In this document: positions 17,318-26,513 of the stretch, piece by piece
Numbering within the stretch: position 1 is the stretch's first letter
Layout: each line of letters opens with the position of its first letter
Assembly (NCBI GenBank): GCA_963802575.1
Contig: CAWDJF010000004.1
Location: forward strand, 558,001 to 622,000
Origin: DATFTE01 sp963802575
Lineage (GTDB): Bacteria > Acidobacteriota > Terriglobia > Terriglobales > Acidobacteriaceae
Direction: 5' to 3'
Length of the DNA: 64,000 bases
Notes under the pieces: generated by a model
The model's database searches: none
What the model was told of the DNA's origin: nothing
Seen by the model: only the letters and a program-made list of their open reading frames with translations
Program-made: the position numbers and the translations under genes

Positions 17318-19092
17318 CGCCTGCGCTTTCCCTTTTGCACTGGCGCACTCGACGCCGCCATCCCCTCAGTGGGCGCTAATTCTTCCGCAGTCACGAAGAT
17401 GGGTTCAATATCGGTAGGAATCTCTTTCAGGCCATCCAAAGCACTCTTCACATTGGGACGAATGACTCCCAATTCATCCAGCATTTTCTTGGCGGCGTTG
17501 TAGTCTCCCTGCGCTTCGATGGTAAGAAGGTCGTGATCCAGATCTGCTACCGCCGATTTGATCTTCTTCATATCGACCGAGAAGGTGCCGTCGCTGTGCT
17601 GCACGAATCCGCCTTTGTCCGTCAGGTAGTTGAACTGCACCGCCATGCCTTTGCCGTGAGCATCGCTCAAACCGAAGCGCAAGCTGCGGAAGGAAGAAGC
17701 CAGAAACGTGGTGTAAAGCTGCCGCTGCGCGGCTTCGTCGGACGGCAACACCTTGGAGAGGCCCATCTCCTGTGCGTGATCCATCATGTATTGCAAAGCG
17801 AAGAGTCCGGTGACGTCCGCTTTTGCTTCCTCGATCGCGGAATACAGCTCTTTTAGCTGCTGGCGGGGGTTGGTGTCCTGCCCATTGACTTTGATCTGAT
17901 GCGGGCCCAGTCCGTGCATCAACTCATGCGCCACAATGTGGGTGAAGAAGGGCTCAAAGCTGACATCGACCATGGCCTGTTTCGCGAGCATTTTCCGGGC
18001 GATCGGCAGCAGGACGCTGTGAAATTTCGCCTCCTGCACATTCTTCAGCATCACTCGCTTGCTGCCCTTCTGATTCACGACGCGCTCGTCGTTCGGCAGG
18101 TTGTAAGCGGCGGTCTGAATACCGTGCGCCCCGTCTCCAGAGCACAAAATCTCGTCGACCACCCGTAAAGGAGCGGCCGCGCCAAGCTTTGGATTCCGAT
18201 ATTGAGGATCAATGGGCAGGTTGTCTTCAATCTGTTGCAAGTGCTGCGAGAACGCCGAGAGCTTCGTACTCTCCGCATCGTCCCGCAAGTTTACGTAGGC
18301 TTCGAACGCTGCCTTGTAGCCAAACAATTCGTCGTTATAGGTTTCGTAGGGACCGATCGTGATATCTAGGGGAGCGTCCAGGTCCATCCACGCCAGATCG
18401 CTCTCGTAATAATCGTTGGAGAGAAAAGCGTCCGCGCGCAGATTCAGGAACTTCTTTAAGGTAGCGTTGTCCGTTAGATTCGCCGCACCGTGCAACAGGG
18501 CTGCAGCCTGGGTCAGATCAACTTTATATTCCTCGCTGTAGGGGACGCTCATCAGATCTCGCTGCGCGGATGGCGAGCCGCCCTTCCAACGAAGGACGGT
18601 AAAAAATCCTTTCGCTTGCTCTTGCTCATCTTTCGACAAAGAGCTGGCCCAGCGATCAAAATCTGCTGTGGTCATGTCTTCCGGATAGAAGTTCGCGCCC
18701 TTGGGCTTGGTTGCGGGAACACCTGGCAGGAAAGCCTTATAGGCATCTAGGTCGGACCATGGACCTTTGTTGAGCCAGAAATAATGGAAACGCGCTTTCC
18801 CCAGCGGCGTTGAATCCTTCTGCAGCTTCTCATAGAGCGCGAGGTCGCCGCTCCAGTATTGCTTCATAAAGACAAAGTTGAGGATGCGCGCCGCCTCGAT
18901 CAACTTAGGCAGGGCCTGCCGGTCGCCGGCCGAGAGGCCGGAAGTGTCCACCCGCAAAGGGGTGGGCGCGAAGCGGCTGGACATCTGCTGCAGTTGCGCC
19001 AGGTCGGGCACTCCGAGATTTTTCTGTGCCTGCGCTGGGATCCTCATCATTGCCAATACAAGTATAAGAAACGAAAAGCCTGCGAACTTCAT
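17314..19092 (-). CDS. M49-like (dipeptidyl peptidase III-related) zinc peptidase, exported
   Basis: 592 residues from the ATG at 19092, which begins a signal peptide (MKFAGFSFLILVLAMM, ending at AQA); an upstream extension to 19140 is not leader-like. The zinc site is HELMHGLGPH, and about 45 residues later EEAKADVTGLFAL supplies the second motif, as in bacterial homologues of dipeptidyl peptidase III. Classical DPP III has HELLGH with one extra residue; here the HExxH spacing is the common one. Domain and length match the family found in several soil phyla. The peptide substrate is unknown. Confidence 0.82.
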   Translation of the reverse strand: MKFAGFSFLILVLAMMRIPAQAQKNLGVPDLAQLQQMSSRFAPTPLRVDTSGLSAGDRQALPKLIEAARILNFVFMKQYWSGDLALYEKLQKDSTPLGKARFHYFWLNKGPWSDLDAYKAFLPGVPATKPKGANFYPEDMTTADFDRWASSLSKDEQEQAKGFFTVLRWKGGSPSAQRDLMSVPYSEEYKVDLTQAAALLHGAANLTDNATLKKFLNLRADAFLSNDYYESDLAWMDLDAPLDITIGPYETYNDELFGYKAAFEAYVNLRDDAESTKLSAFSQHLQQIEDNLPIDPQYRNPKLGAAAPLRVVDEILCSGDGAHGIQTAAYNLPNDERVVNQKGSKRVMLKNVQEAKFHSVLLPIARKMLAKQAMVDVSFEPFFTHIVAHELMHGLGPHQIKVNGQDTNPRQQLKELYSAIEEAKADVTGLFALQYMMDHAQEMGLSKVLPSDEAAQRQLYTTFLASSFRSLRFGLSDAHGKGMAVQFNYLTDKGGFVQHSDGTFSVDMKKIKSAVADLDHDLLTIEAQGDYNAAKKMLDELGVIRPNVKSALDGLKEIPTDIEPIFVTAEELAPTEGMAASSAPVQKGKRRR

Positions 19093-19235
19093 GGACGCCC
19101 TCCATGCGGAAGCATCGGCCGCCTCAAAACTGATCATCATACCAGCCTGGGCGCTGGCTGCGCTGCCTCGTCAGAGGTACAATCTACGAACACGGCCATA
19201 TCTGTGTATGGCAGGACTTGGGAGTCTCTGGAGTT

Positions 19236-20315
19236 ATGCGAAAAATCGTTCCCCTCGTGCTTCTTTGCGTTTCCGCAGTCTTACCCGCCTTCGGCGCCGA
19301 TACGGTGGTCGAGGAGATTATCGCCCGGGTTAATAATCAGATCGTAACGCGCTCGGAATTCCTACGCAGCAAGGACCAACTCAAGCAGGAAGCCTCGCAG
19401 CAAGATCCCACCCATGCGAGCGAAATTGTCGCGGAGCGCGATAAAGACGTCCTGCGCGATCTGATCGACCAGCAACTGCTGATCGAAAAGGGGAAAGATC
19501 TCGGTATTACCGCCGACACCGAGCTGATCAAGAAGCTCGACGAGATGCGCAAGCAGATGAACCTCGAGAGCATGGACGAACTGGAGAAGGCCGCCACGGC
19601 GCAAGGCGTCTCATTCGAGGACTTCAAACAGAATCTGCGAAACCAGATCATCACTCAGCAGGTCATTGGCAAAGAAGTGAGTCAGAAGCTCAGCGTCGGC
19701 AAGGACGAAGAGAAAAAATTCTACGAAGATCACAAGACCGAACTGGAGCAACCGGAGCAGATTCGTCTGAGCGAGATTCTCGTCTCCACGGAAAAGAAAG
19801 GCACTGGGGACGAGGCGCAGCAAGTGGCTGCGGCGCAAGCGAAGGCGCAGGATCTGCTTGACCAAATTCGCAAAGGCGCCAGCTTCGACGACATTGCCAA
19901 GAAGAATTCTGACGGGCCCACTGCCTCGCAGGGCGGCGATTTGGGATATTTCAGGCGCGGTACGTTGGCGAAGGAACTGGAAGATAAGACCTTCGCGATG
20001 AAGCCGAACGAAGTGTCTGACGTAATTCGCACCAAGCAGGGGTTTGTCATCCTGAGCGTGAGAGAACATCAAATGCCAGGCGTTCCCGCGTTTGCGGATG
20101 TCGAACCCAGAGTGCAAGACGCGCTCTATATGCAGAAGCTGCAGCCGGCACTGCGCCTCTATTTGCAAAAGCTGCGCGAAGAAGCTTTCATCGAAATCAA
20201 GCCGGGCTATGTGGATACTGGCGCCAGTCCGAACCAGACCAATCCTATTGAAACTTCCGAGAAAGAAGCGGCGGCGAAGCAGCTAAAGAAGAAGAAGAGA
20301 TTTGGCCTGATCTAG
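19236..20315 (+). CDS. SurA-like periplasmic peptidyl-prolyl isomerase/chaperone
   Basis: 359 residues from the ATG at 19236, chosen for the GGAG ribosome site 5 bases upstream and a clean signal peptide (MRKIVPLVLLCVSAVLPAFG). A SurA-type N-terminal chaperone domain follows (EEIIARVNNQIVTRSEF). A parvulin rotamase domain covers about 170-280 (IRLSEILVST, SFDDIAKKNSDGPTASQGGD, LGYFRRG). The C-terminus is Lys-rich. Proteins of this kind escort outer-membrane proteins through the periplasm. It is followed by an unrelated nuclease gene 30 bp downstream. Confidence 0.9.
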   Translation: MRKIVPLVLLCVSAVLPAFGADTVVEEIIARVNNQIVTRSEFLRSKDQLKQEASQQDPTHASEIVAERDKDVLRDLIDQQLLIEKGKDLGITADTELIKKLDEMRKQMNLESMDELEKAATAQGVSFEDFKQNLRNQIITQQVIGKEVSQKLSVGKDEEKKFYEDHKTELEQPEQIRLSEILVSTEKKGTGDEAQQVAAAQAKAQDLLDQIRKGASFDDIAKKNSDGPTASQGGDLGYFRRGTLAKELEDKTFAMKPNEVSDVIRTKQGFVILSVREHQMPGVPAFADVEPRVQDALYMQKLQPALRLYLQKLREEAFIEIKPGYVDTGASPNQTNPIETSEKEAAAKQLKKKKRFGLI

Positions 20316-20345
20316 CATGGTTCGGCAAGGCGATAACGGGAAAGC

Positions 20346-21440
20346 ATGAAAGAATTCTTCCTTTCGGAGTGCGTGCAGCAAGAGAATAAGATCATTACCT
20401 CCACGTTCGTCTGCATCTCAAAGCAGGTAAAACCCAAGAAAAGCGGGGAGCCCTATCTGGCGCTGACGCTGGGCGATCGCAGCGGCCAGATTGAAGCCAA
20501 GATGTGGGACAACGTCGAAGAGGCCATCGACGCCTTCGAACAAGACGATTTCGTCAAGATCAAAGGACTTCTCAACAAGTACAAGAACCGTTTCCAGATC
20601 ACGATTCACAAACTGCGCAAGCTCGGCGAGTCGGAGGTAGACTTCGCCGATTACCTTCCGAAGACCACGAAAGATATTGGCGAGCTTTGGCAAACTCTTG
20701 CGGGCTTCATCGCCACTTTCGAAAATCCCTATTTGAAGGCGCTGGTTGAGTCGTTCATGGCCGACCCCGAAATCGCGGAGGCTTACCGGAACGCGCCCGC
20801 GGCCAAGACCTTGCACCATGCTTACATCGGCGGCCTGCTCGACCACGTTGTTTCTTTATTCCGTTCCTGTGATTTAATGTGCCGGAACTATCCTCAAATC
20901 AACCGCGATCTGTTGTTGACCGGCGCTTTCTTTCACGACATCGGGAAGATTCACGAGCTCACCTACAACCGCTCCTTCTCTTACACAACCCGCGGACAAT
21001 TGCTTGGACACATGATCATTGAGCTCGAAATGCTGCAGGAGAAACTCGAGCAAATTCCCGGGTTCCCAGATGAGCTCAAGACGCTGGTCGAACACCTCAT
21101 CATCAGCCATCACGGACATTACGAGTTTGGCTCTCCCAAGCTGCCCATGTTTCCAGAAGCGCTGATGTTGCATTACCTCGATGATCTGGATTCGAAAATG
21201 GAGAGCATGCGCGCGAATTTCGAGCGCGATGCAGAGTCGGAGGAGGGGTGGACTGGGTACAATCCTTCGCTCGGACGCCCTCTGCTGAACACCGCCAGGT
21301 TCCTGAATAAGGGTTCGAAGGCAGTCAAGACGACGACAGAAGCGGCTGCGGAAAAAACTCCCAGTTTTCCTGGATTCGATTCTCCTGAGCCGTCCAAGAG
21401 TTCCGAACCCGTAGGGGAAGAAATTCCCGAGAAGCAATAG
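20346..21440 (+). CDS. YhaM-like 3'-5' exoribonuclease (OB-fold plus HD domain)
   Basis: 364 residues. The N-terminal 90 residues are an OB-fold nucleic-acid-binding domain (YLALTLGDRSGQIEAKMWD). An HD domain starts near residue 150, with LHHAYIGGLLDHVVSL, LLTGAFFHDIGKIHELTY and HLIISHHGHYEFGSPK; the His-Asp residues needed for metal binding are present. This order matches the YhaM/CBF1 family, which trims RNA and single-stranded DNA from the 3' end in the cytosol. The C-terminal 40 residues are low-complexity and poorly conserved-looking. Confidence 0.88.
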   Translation: MKEFFLSECVQQENKIITSTFVCISKQVKPKKSGEPYLALTLGDRSGQIEAKMWDNVEEAIDAFEQDDFVKIKGLLNKYKNRFQITIHKLRKLGESEVDFADYLPKTTKDIGELWQTLAGFIATFENPYLKALVESFMADPEIAEAYRNAPAAKTLHHAYIGGLLDHVVSLFRSCDLMCRNYPQINRDLLLTGAFFHDIGKIHELTYNRSFSYTTRGQLLGHMIIELEMLQEKLEQIPGFPDELKTLVEHLIISHHGHYEFGSPKLPMFPEALMLHYLDDLDSKMESMRANFERDAESEEGWTGYNPSLGRPLLNTARFLNKGSKAVKTTTEAAAEKTPSFPGFDSPEPSKSSEPVGEEIPEKQ

Positions 21441-21522
21441 GGCCTACGCCTGCGGTATCGGGGGAACTCTCATTGCGTTACCCCGCACATTTCTGGTACA
21501 CCTTCCGGGGTGGAGGTTCCTT

Positions 21523-22266
21523 ATGAGATCCCGCTCGATGAAACTCACCCTCGGCCTCTGTCTTTTGTTAGCACTCTTTGCGTGTACCAGCAAACCTACG
21601 CAAACATCCAGTACTGACAATAACCAAATGGCGTCCAACGACTCCTCCGGGTCGAACAGTAACAACAGCAATAGCGGAGGAAACATGTCGGGCGGCTCGA
21701 TGAACAAGTCGCAGAGCAAGGCGGACACGACTCCGCCGCCTCCGCCCGCGCCAACATCAGTGACGATTCCGGCGGGTACCGTCATTACGGTGCGCTTAGG
21801 AGAATCGATCGGATCCAAGACTAGCCAGTCCGGCCAAGCCTTCAGTGCCACAGTAGCCAGCGCCGTGCAGGTGGACGGAAACACTGTGATTCCCGCCGGA
21901 GCCGCCGCATCAGGAGTCGTGGTGGATGCGAAGCCACTTGGCCGGTTCAAGGGGGGTGCCGTTTTGCAAGTAAAGCTGACTTCCATCAACGTTAACGGCA
22001 GCAATGCCCCGGTTGAAACATCATCGGTGATGCGGACTGCCACGGGCAAAGGCAAGCGCACCGGCGCCATGATTGGTGGCGGCGCTGGCTTGGGTGCAAT
22101 CATTGGTGGAATCGCTGGAGGCGGCAAGGGTGCAGCCATCGGCGCCCTCGCTGGGGCGGGTGCCGGCACAGCTGGTACAGCTTTCACGGGCAACAAAGAT
22201 ATCGTGCTGCCTGCTGAATCAGCGCTGAGCTTTAAGCTCGAACAGCCACTAACGGTAAAGTTGTAG
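21523..22266 (+). CDS. Lipoprotein with glycine-zipper segment
   Basis: 247 residues. The signal peptide ends in a lipobox-like LLALFAC (Cys near 21), so it is probably a lipoprotein. A Ser/Asn/Gly-rich linker (residues 25-70) precedes a domain beginning PTSVTIPAGTVITVRLGESI, which resembles the beta-barrel piece seen in TrbI/VirB10-like and related envelope proteins. A glycine-zipper stretch (GAMIGGGAGLGAIIGGIAGG) and a short beta tail end the protein. Glycine zippers often insert in or span the outer membrane. The function is unknown. A strong terminator follows. Confidence 0.75.
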   Translation: MRSRSMKLTLGLCLLLALFACTSKPTQTSSTDNNQMASNDSSGSNSNNSNSGGNMSGGSMNKSQSKADTTPPPPPAPTSVTIPAGTVITVRLGESIGSKTSQSGQAFSATVASAVQVDGNTVIPAGAAASGVVVDAKPLGRFKGGAVLQVKLTSINVNGSNAPVETSSVMRTATGKGKRTGAMIGGGAGLGAIIGGIAGGGKGAAIGALAGAGAGTAGTAFTGNKDIVLPAESALSFKLEQPLTVKL

Positions 22267-22291
22267 AGTTGGCCTGGCTTATTAGATCTGT

Positions 22292-22324
22292 AAAAGCCCC
22301 CGCAGCCGTTGGGGGCTTTTCTTC
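22292..22324 (+). terminator. Rho-independent terminator
   Basis: A perfect 10-bp stem AAAAGCCCCC (22292-22301) / GGGGGCTTTT (22311-22320) with a 9-base loop, followed by a short T-rich tail, directly after the glycine-zipper lipoprotein gene. Confidence 0.88.
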
Positions 22325-22336
22325 TGTGACCTTTCC

Positions 22337-23032
22337 GTGATTGACTTTCAGCGCTTCAAACTTCTCACCTTCGACTGCTATGGCACGATGATCGATTGGG
22401 AGACGGGGATCTTCTCCGCACTTCATCCCATTTTGCACGCGCACGGCAAAACGCTTCCTGACCCAATGATTCTGGAAACCTATTCGGAACTCGAAGTGAG
22501 CGCTGAGGAGGGAGAATTTCGTCCCTACAGACAGGTGTTAGCGTCGGTGGTGGCAGGATTCGGCAAACGTTTCGGATTCAAGCCGACACCTGGCGAGATC
22601 GAATCCCTGCCCGACTCTCTGCCCCGATGGCAACCGTTCCCCGACACAGCGGAAGCCCTGCGCCGACTCAAGTCGAGGTATAAGCTTGCAGTCATTTCGA
22701 ATGTCGACGATGACTTGTTCGCTGAGTCAGCTAAAAAACTCGGTGTTGACTTTGACTACGTCATCACTGCGCAGCAAGCACGTTGCTACAAACCTGCCCT
22801 CAACATCTTCAAACTAGCTCTCGAAAGAAGTGGCGCTTCGCCGGAGAGGATTCTGCACGTAGGCCAAAGCATCTACCACGATGTCTTACCCGCGCAAGCG
22901 CTTGGGATCGCCACAGCGTGGGTCAACCGGAAATCTCCGCGACCCAATGCCGGTGCCGCAAGAAGCGCGCACGGTACTCCTGACCTGGAGGTTTCTGATC
23001 TGAAGAGTCTCGCTGATCGAATTCTCGGCTGA
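22337..23032 (+). CDS. Haloacid dehalogenase type II-like hydrolase
   Basis: 231 residues from a GTG at 22337. Motif I LLTFDCYGTMIDWETG with the nucleophilic Asp, motif II AVISNVDDD, motif III Lys in CYKPALNIFKLAL, and motif IV ILHVGQSIYHDVLPAQ are those of L-2-haloacid dehalogenases and close relatives. Many such proteins are phosphatases in practice, so dehalogenase activity is not certain. The gene is monocistronic between the terminator and a convergent two-component pair. Confidence 0.83.
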   Translation: MIDFQRFKLLTFDCYGTMIDWETGIFSALHPILHAHGKTLPDPMILETYSELEVSAEEGEFRPYRQVLASVVAGFGKRFGFKPTPGEIESLPDSLPRWQPFPDTAEALRRLKSRYKLAVISNVDDDLFAESAKKLGVDFDYVITAQQARCYKPALNIFKLALERSGASPERILHVGQSIYHDVLPAQALGIATAWVNRKSPRPNAGAARSAHGTPDLEVSDLKSLADRILG

Positions 23033-23045
23033 GCTTCGATTGGAA

Positions 23046-23711
23046 CTACGCGCCGGCCGGCATTTTCAAAATCTTCTTCTGGATAGCGTATGTCACCAAT
23101 TGCGCTTTGTTGTGGATGTTCAATTTGCGCATCAAGTTAAACTTGTGAGCCTCCACGGTCTTTACGCTCAGTCCAAGAAGCTTGGCGATTTCCTTCACCG
23201 AGTTCCCCTCCGCGAGCATCTTGATTACCTCACGCTCCCGCGGAGTTAGAGTGGAACCGCGGGAAACCCGCGACTGCGGGCCACGCGGCCGAGCATGGAA
23301 GTCCTCCACTAGCTTCTCCATGATGCGCGGACTGATGTATTTCTTCCCTTTTGAGACTTCGCGAACGGCTTCAATGAGCTTCGGCGAGGGCGCGTCCTTA
23401 AGAACGTAGCCAGCGGCTCCTACTTCGAGACATTGCAAGAGGTATTCCTCGTCCTCGTACATGGTCAGGAAGATGGTGCGGGTGTTGGGGCAATTTCGTT
23501 CGATAAGGCGGGCTGCCTCAAAGCTCGACATGCCGGGCATGCCAATGTCCATGAGGACTACATCCGGCAGGAGGGAGCGTATCTTTTCCAGGGCCTCAAC
23601 TGCATCGCTGGCTTCCCCGATTACCTCGATATCCACTTCGCCGTCCAATAGGCGGCGCACGCCGTCGCGGAACAACGTATGGTCGTCAACTACTATGCAC
23701 TTGATCGGCAT
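23046..23711 (-). CDS. NarL/FixJ-family response regulator
   Basis: 221 residues. Receiver domain with CIVVDDHTLFRDG, phosphoacceptor Asp in VVLMDIGMPGMSS, TIFLTMYEDE and Lys in YVLKDAPSPK. A LuxR-type helix-turn-helix closes the protein (LTPREREVIKMLAEGNSVKEI, VKTVEAHKFNLMRKLNIHNK). Its start overlaps the end of the upstream histidine kinase gene by 26 bp, so the two form a two-component operon. Target genes are not evident. Confidence 0.93.
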   Translation of the reverse strand: MPIKCIVVDDHTLFRDGVRRLLDGEVDIEVIGEASDAVEALEKIRSLLPDVVLMDIGMPGMSSFEAARLIERNCPNTRTIFLTMYEDEEYLLQCLEVGAAGYVLKDAPSPKLIEAVREVSKGKKYISPRIMEKLVEDFHARPRGPQSRVSRGSTLTPREREVIKMLAEGNSVKEIAKLLGLSVKTVEAHKFNLMRKLNIHNKAQLVTYAIQKKILKMPAGA

Positions 23712-24636
23712 GTCTATAAGAAGTTATGGGCTTTATCAAGCCACGGAATACGGTCGCCTTTCTCGGCTTCTCCGCCGCTCCAGATCCGTACTCTTGATGC
23801 TCCAACTCAGGCTCGCGTTGGCTCGAAGCCGTCGCGCCGATCCAGATCGTGGGCAGACTTACGCGAATTCGTGTACCCCGACCTTGGCGTGACCGGATGC
23901 GAACCGTTCCTCCCAAGGCCGCAATTCTCTCCCGCATTCCCATCAAACCAAAGCTGCCTTGGAAATTCGGCTTCGAAACGAAGCCCACCCCATCGTCCTC
24001 CACCCGCAGCAGCAGGTGGTCATCCTCGCGATCCAGGCGCACGCTGAACCAGGTAGCCTTCGAATGTTTCGCAATGTTGTGAAATGCCTCTTGGACCGTG
24101 CGATAGATGACAATCTCGCTCTCATGAGCGATACCACTTACGTCCACGGGGAGATCCACCATGCCCTTGATACCAGCGTCCTTGCTCAAGAGGCGAGCTT
24201 CTTTACGAATTGCCGCGAGCAATCCCAATTCATCAAGCCGACGCGGCGAAAGTCTGGCTATGATTCTCCGCAGATCAGCGATCGTGCCGTCTAGCATCGA
24301 TATCGCTTCTTCGATCTGAACGGCTGAGTCACGATCCCTCGTTTCAGCGACTAGACGCCCCAGACAGAGCCGCAGCGCCATCAGGCCTTGCCCGGCTTCA
24401 TCATGCAACTCCCGGCTGATTCGTTTTCGTTCTTCCTCTTGTGCCTCAATAAGATGCCGGGACAACTCCGCGGCGCGCACAGACTGCGCAGTGCGTGCGC
24501 GAACGAAACTGTCTCTCCCTCTCGGGATCTTTGACGGCACTCCAATATCCTCATGGGCCAGAGTGAGGGCGCGGAAGTCGGGCTGCGCGCAGGACGAAAC
24601 GTGGCGAGTTTGCTGGTTATCTGAGCTTGCCCTCAT
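23686..24636 (-). CDS. NarQ/UhpB-type sensor histidine kinase, soluble
   Basis: 316 residues. Dimerisation/phosphoacceptor domain of the HisKA_3 type, with RKRISRELHDEAGQGLMALRL (His in RELHDE). A HATPase_c domain follows with TVQEAFHNIAKHSKATW (N box), LRVEDDGVGF (G1) and GSFGLMGMRERIAALGG. There is no transmembrane segment or recognisable sensor domain in the first 60 residues, so the input is probably cytosolic or comes from a partner protein. It is co-transcribed with the NarL-type regulator that overlaps its 3' end. Confidence 0.9.
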   Translation of the reverse strand: MRASSDNQQTRHVSSCAQPDFRALTLAHEDIGVPSKIPRGRDSFVRARTAQSVRAAELSRHLIEAQEEERKRISRELHDEAGQGLMALRLCLGRLVAETRDRDSAVQIEEAISMLDGTIADLRRIIARLSPRRLDELGLLAAIRKEARLLSKDAGIKGMVDLPVDVSGIAHESEIVIYRTVQEAFHNIAKHSKATWFSVRLDREDDHLLLRVEDDGVGFVSKPNFQGSFGLMGMRERIAALGGTVRIRSRQGRGTRIRVSLPTIWIGATASSQREPELEHQEYGSGAAEKPRKATVFRGLIKPITSYRHADQVHSS

Positions 24637-24746
24637 TCTACCAACATCTTGACGCCCGGCAGCAAGTCTATGGAAAAGAAAATTAACCCTTAGACGGTGC
24701 CGCTCGCAACGAGATTACATTCGCTATCTTGTACAATCCAATAGCG

Positions 24747-25913
24747 ATGCTGCGCTACTACACAGCGGGAGAATCTCACGGAGCGGCTCTGGTAGCCTTC
24801 CTTTCGGGCCTGCCCGCCGGTTTGGCCGTGGATCACGCCTTCATGGACCGCGAATTGTGGCGGCGCCAACAGGGTTACGGACGCGGCGGACGAATGAAAA
24901 TCGAACGGGATACCGCACAGATCCTCTCAGGAGTACGTCACGGACAAACCATCGGCTCGCCCATTTCGATGCTGTTAGAAAACAAGGATTGGAAAAACTG
25001 GCAGGATTCGCTTCCCGTCGAGACTGGGGACCCTGTCAAACATAAGCGCGTAGCATCGCCACGACCGGGCCATGCCGACTTGGCGGGAGCATTGAAGTAC
25101 AACTTTCCTGAGGCTCGCTACGTACTGGAGCGAGCGTCCGCTCGCGAATCTGCTGCGCGCGTTGCCATCGGAGCACTGGCCAAACTTTTTCTGCGGGCTC
25201 TCGGCATCGAAGTGCTTAGCCACGTTGTAGCCGTCGGTAGTGCCGCATTGGCTGCAGGCGATATCCCGTGGGAGCAGATCCAGTCGTTATGGGGTAAAGA
25301 AGAAATCCTTCTAAGTTGCGTCGACCCTACAGCCGAACTCGCAATGAAAGAGGTCGTTGACCACGCGTTGAGAACGGGCGACTCGGTGGGAGGCGTCTTC
25401 GAGGTCGTCGCTCATGGCGCGCCCGCCGGATTGGGAACTTACGCGCAATGGGATGAGCGGCTCGATGCGCGCCTTGCGGCGGCCGTCATGTCGCTGCAGG
25501 CCGTGAAGGGAGTCGAAATCGGCGCGGGAATTGTGGGGGCGGGTTCGCTGGGATCCACCGTTCATGACGAAATCGGCTATGAAGCTTCTTCCGGATTCAC
25601 CCGTGCCCGCAATAATGCCGGAGGAATCGAAGGCGGGGTTTCAAACGGCCAAGAAATTCGCGTACGCGGTTATCTGAAACCGATCTCGACGCTTCGCCGT
25701 CCGCTGCAATCGGTCGACTTTGCGACGCGCGAGCCGGTCAAAGCCGCGTATGAACGCTCAGACGTGTGCGTTGTGCCTGCCGCAGGAGTCGCCGCCGAAG
25801 CCATGGTTGCGCTTACGCTGGCTGGCTGCGCGCTCGAGAAGTTTGGGGGTGACTCAATGGGCGAGACTCTGAGAAACTTCCAAGGTTACTTGGATCAATT
25901 GAAGAATTACTAG
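24747..25913 (+). CDS. aroC: Chorismate synthase
   Basis: 388 residues from the ATG at 24747 (MLRYYTAGESHGAALVAFL); an upstream TTG at 24729 would add six residues and break the conserved start. Family signatures are GESHG, the FMN-binding region GYGRGGRMKIERD, RPGHADLAGALKY, RASARESAARVAIGA and GFTRARNNAGGIEGGVSNG. The enzyme converts 5-enolpyruvylshikimate-3-phosphate to chorismate, the last common step of aromatic amino-acid synthesis, using reduced FMN. The def gene follows 20 bp downstream. Confidence 0.97.
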   Translation: MLRYYTAGESHGAALVAFLSGLPAGLAVDHAFMDRELWRRQQGYGRGGRMKIERDTAQILSGVRHGQTIGSPISMLLENKDWKNWQDSLPVETGDPVKHKRVASPRPGHADLAGALKYNFPEARYVLERASARESAARVAIGALAKLFLRALGIEVLSHVVAVGSAALAAGDIPWEQIQSLWGKEEILLSCVDPTAELAMKEVVDHALRTGDSVGGVFEVVAHGAPAGLGTYAQWDERLDARLAAAVMSLQAVKGVEIGAGIVGAGSLGSTVHDEIGYEASSGFTRARNNAGGIEGGVSNGQEIRVRGYLKPISTLRRPLQSVDFATREPVKAAYERSDVCVVPAAGVAAEAMVALTLAGCALEKFGGDSMGETLRNFQGYLDQLKNY

Positions 25914-25933
25914 GAATTGCTGCAAACCGACTC

Positions 25934-26443
25934 ATGATCTATCCCATCGTGAAATTTGGCGATCCTGTTCTGGAGAAGCCCGCCGAACCTGTCACCGTCT
26001 TTGACGACCAACTGAAAAAGCTGGTGGAAGATATGTTCGAGTCTATGTACGCGGCGCATGGCGTCGGACTGGCGGCTCCGCAAATCGGGATCTCAAAGCG
26101 CCTTGCCGTCATCGATATAACCTTCAAAGATGACCCTGATGCTCAACTCGTCTTAGCCAATCCGGAGATTATTCATACCGAGGGCAAACACCGTCAGAAT
26201 GAGGGCTGCCTGAGCATTCCAGAATTTCGCGAACCGGTAACCCGCGCCCAGAAAGTCACGATTCGTGCCCAAGATGTAGGTGGCAAGTGGTACGAAAAGA
26301 CGGGAGAAGACTTGCTAGCCCGCGCTTTTCTGCACGAGACCGATCACCTGAACGGCAAACTCTACATCAGCCATATCAGCGCGCTCAAGCGCGACCTCAT
26401 CAAGCGCAGGATTCGCAAGCTGGTAAAAGCCGGAGAATGGTAA
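25934..26443 (+). CDS. def: Peptide deformylase
   Basis: 169 residues, normal length. All three metal motifs are present: GVGLAAPQIG, EGCLSIPE and HETDHLNGKLY (HExxH). It removes the N-formyl group from nascent proteins in the cytosol using a bound metal ion. It precedes fmt and rsmB on the same strand, a common arrangement of translation genes. Confidence 0.97.
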   Translation: MIYPIVKFGDPVLEKPAEPVTVFDDQLKKLVEDMFESMYAAHGVGLAAPQIGISKRLAVIDITFKDDPDAQLVLANPEIIHTEGKHRQNEGCLSIPEFREPVTRAQKVTIRAQDVGGKWYEKTGEDLLARAFLHETDHLNGKLYISHISALKRDLIKRRIRKLVKAGEW

Positions 26444-26451
26444 GAAGAACC

Positions 26452-26513
26452 GGGCCTCGGATCTCAGACCTCGGACGTCCGGGTTTACGCTGAGGTCTAA
26501 GGTCTAACGTCCG
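26452..26513. repeat. Intergenic hairpin/palindromic element between def and fmt
   Basis: AGACCTC (26466-26472) pairs perfectly with GAGGTCT (26492-26498), and the loop contains the palindrome GGACGTCC (26473-26480). Related pieces (GGTCTAACGTCC) follow at 26501-26512. The text of repeated CTCGG/GGTCT/ACGTCC words looks like a short REP-type element rather than a terminator, since no T tract follows. Confidence 0.4.
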
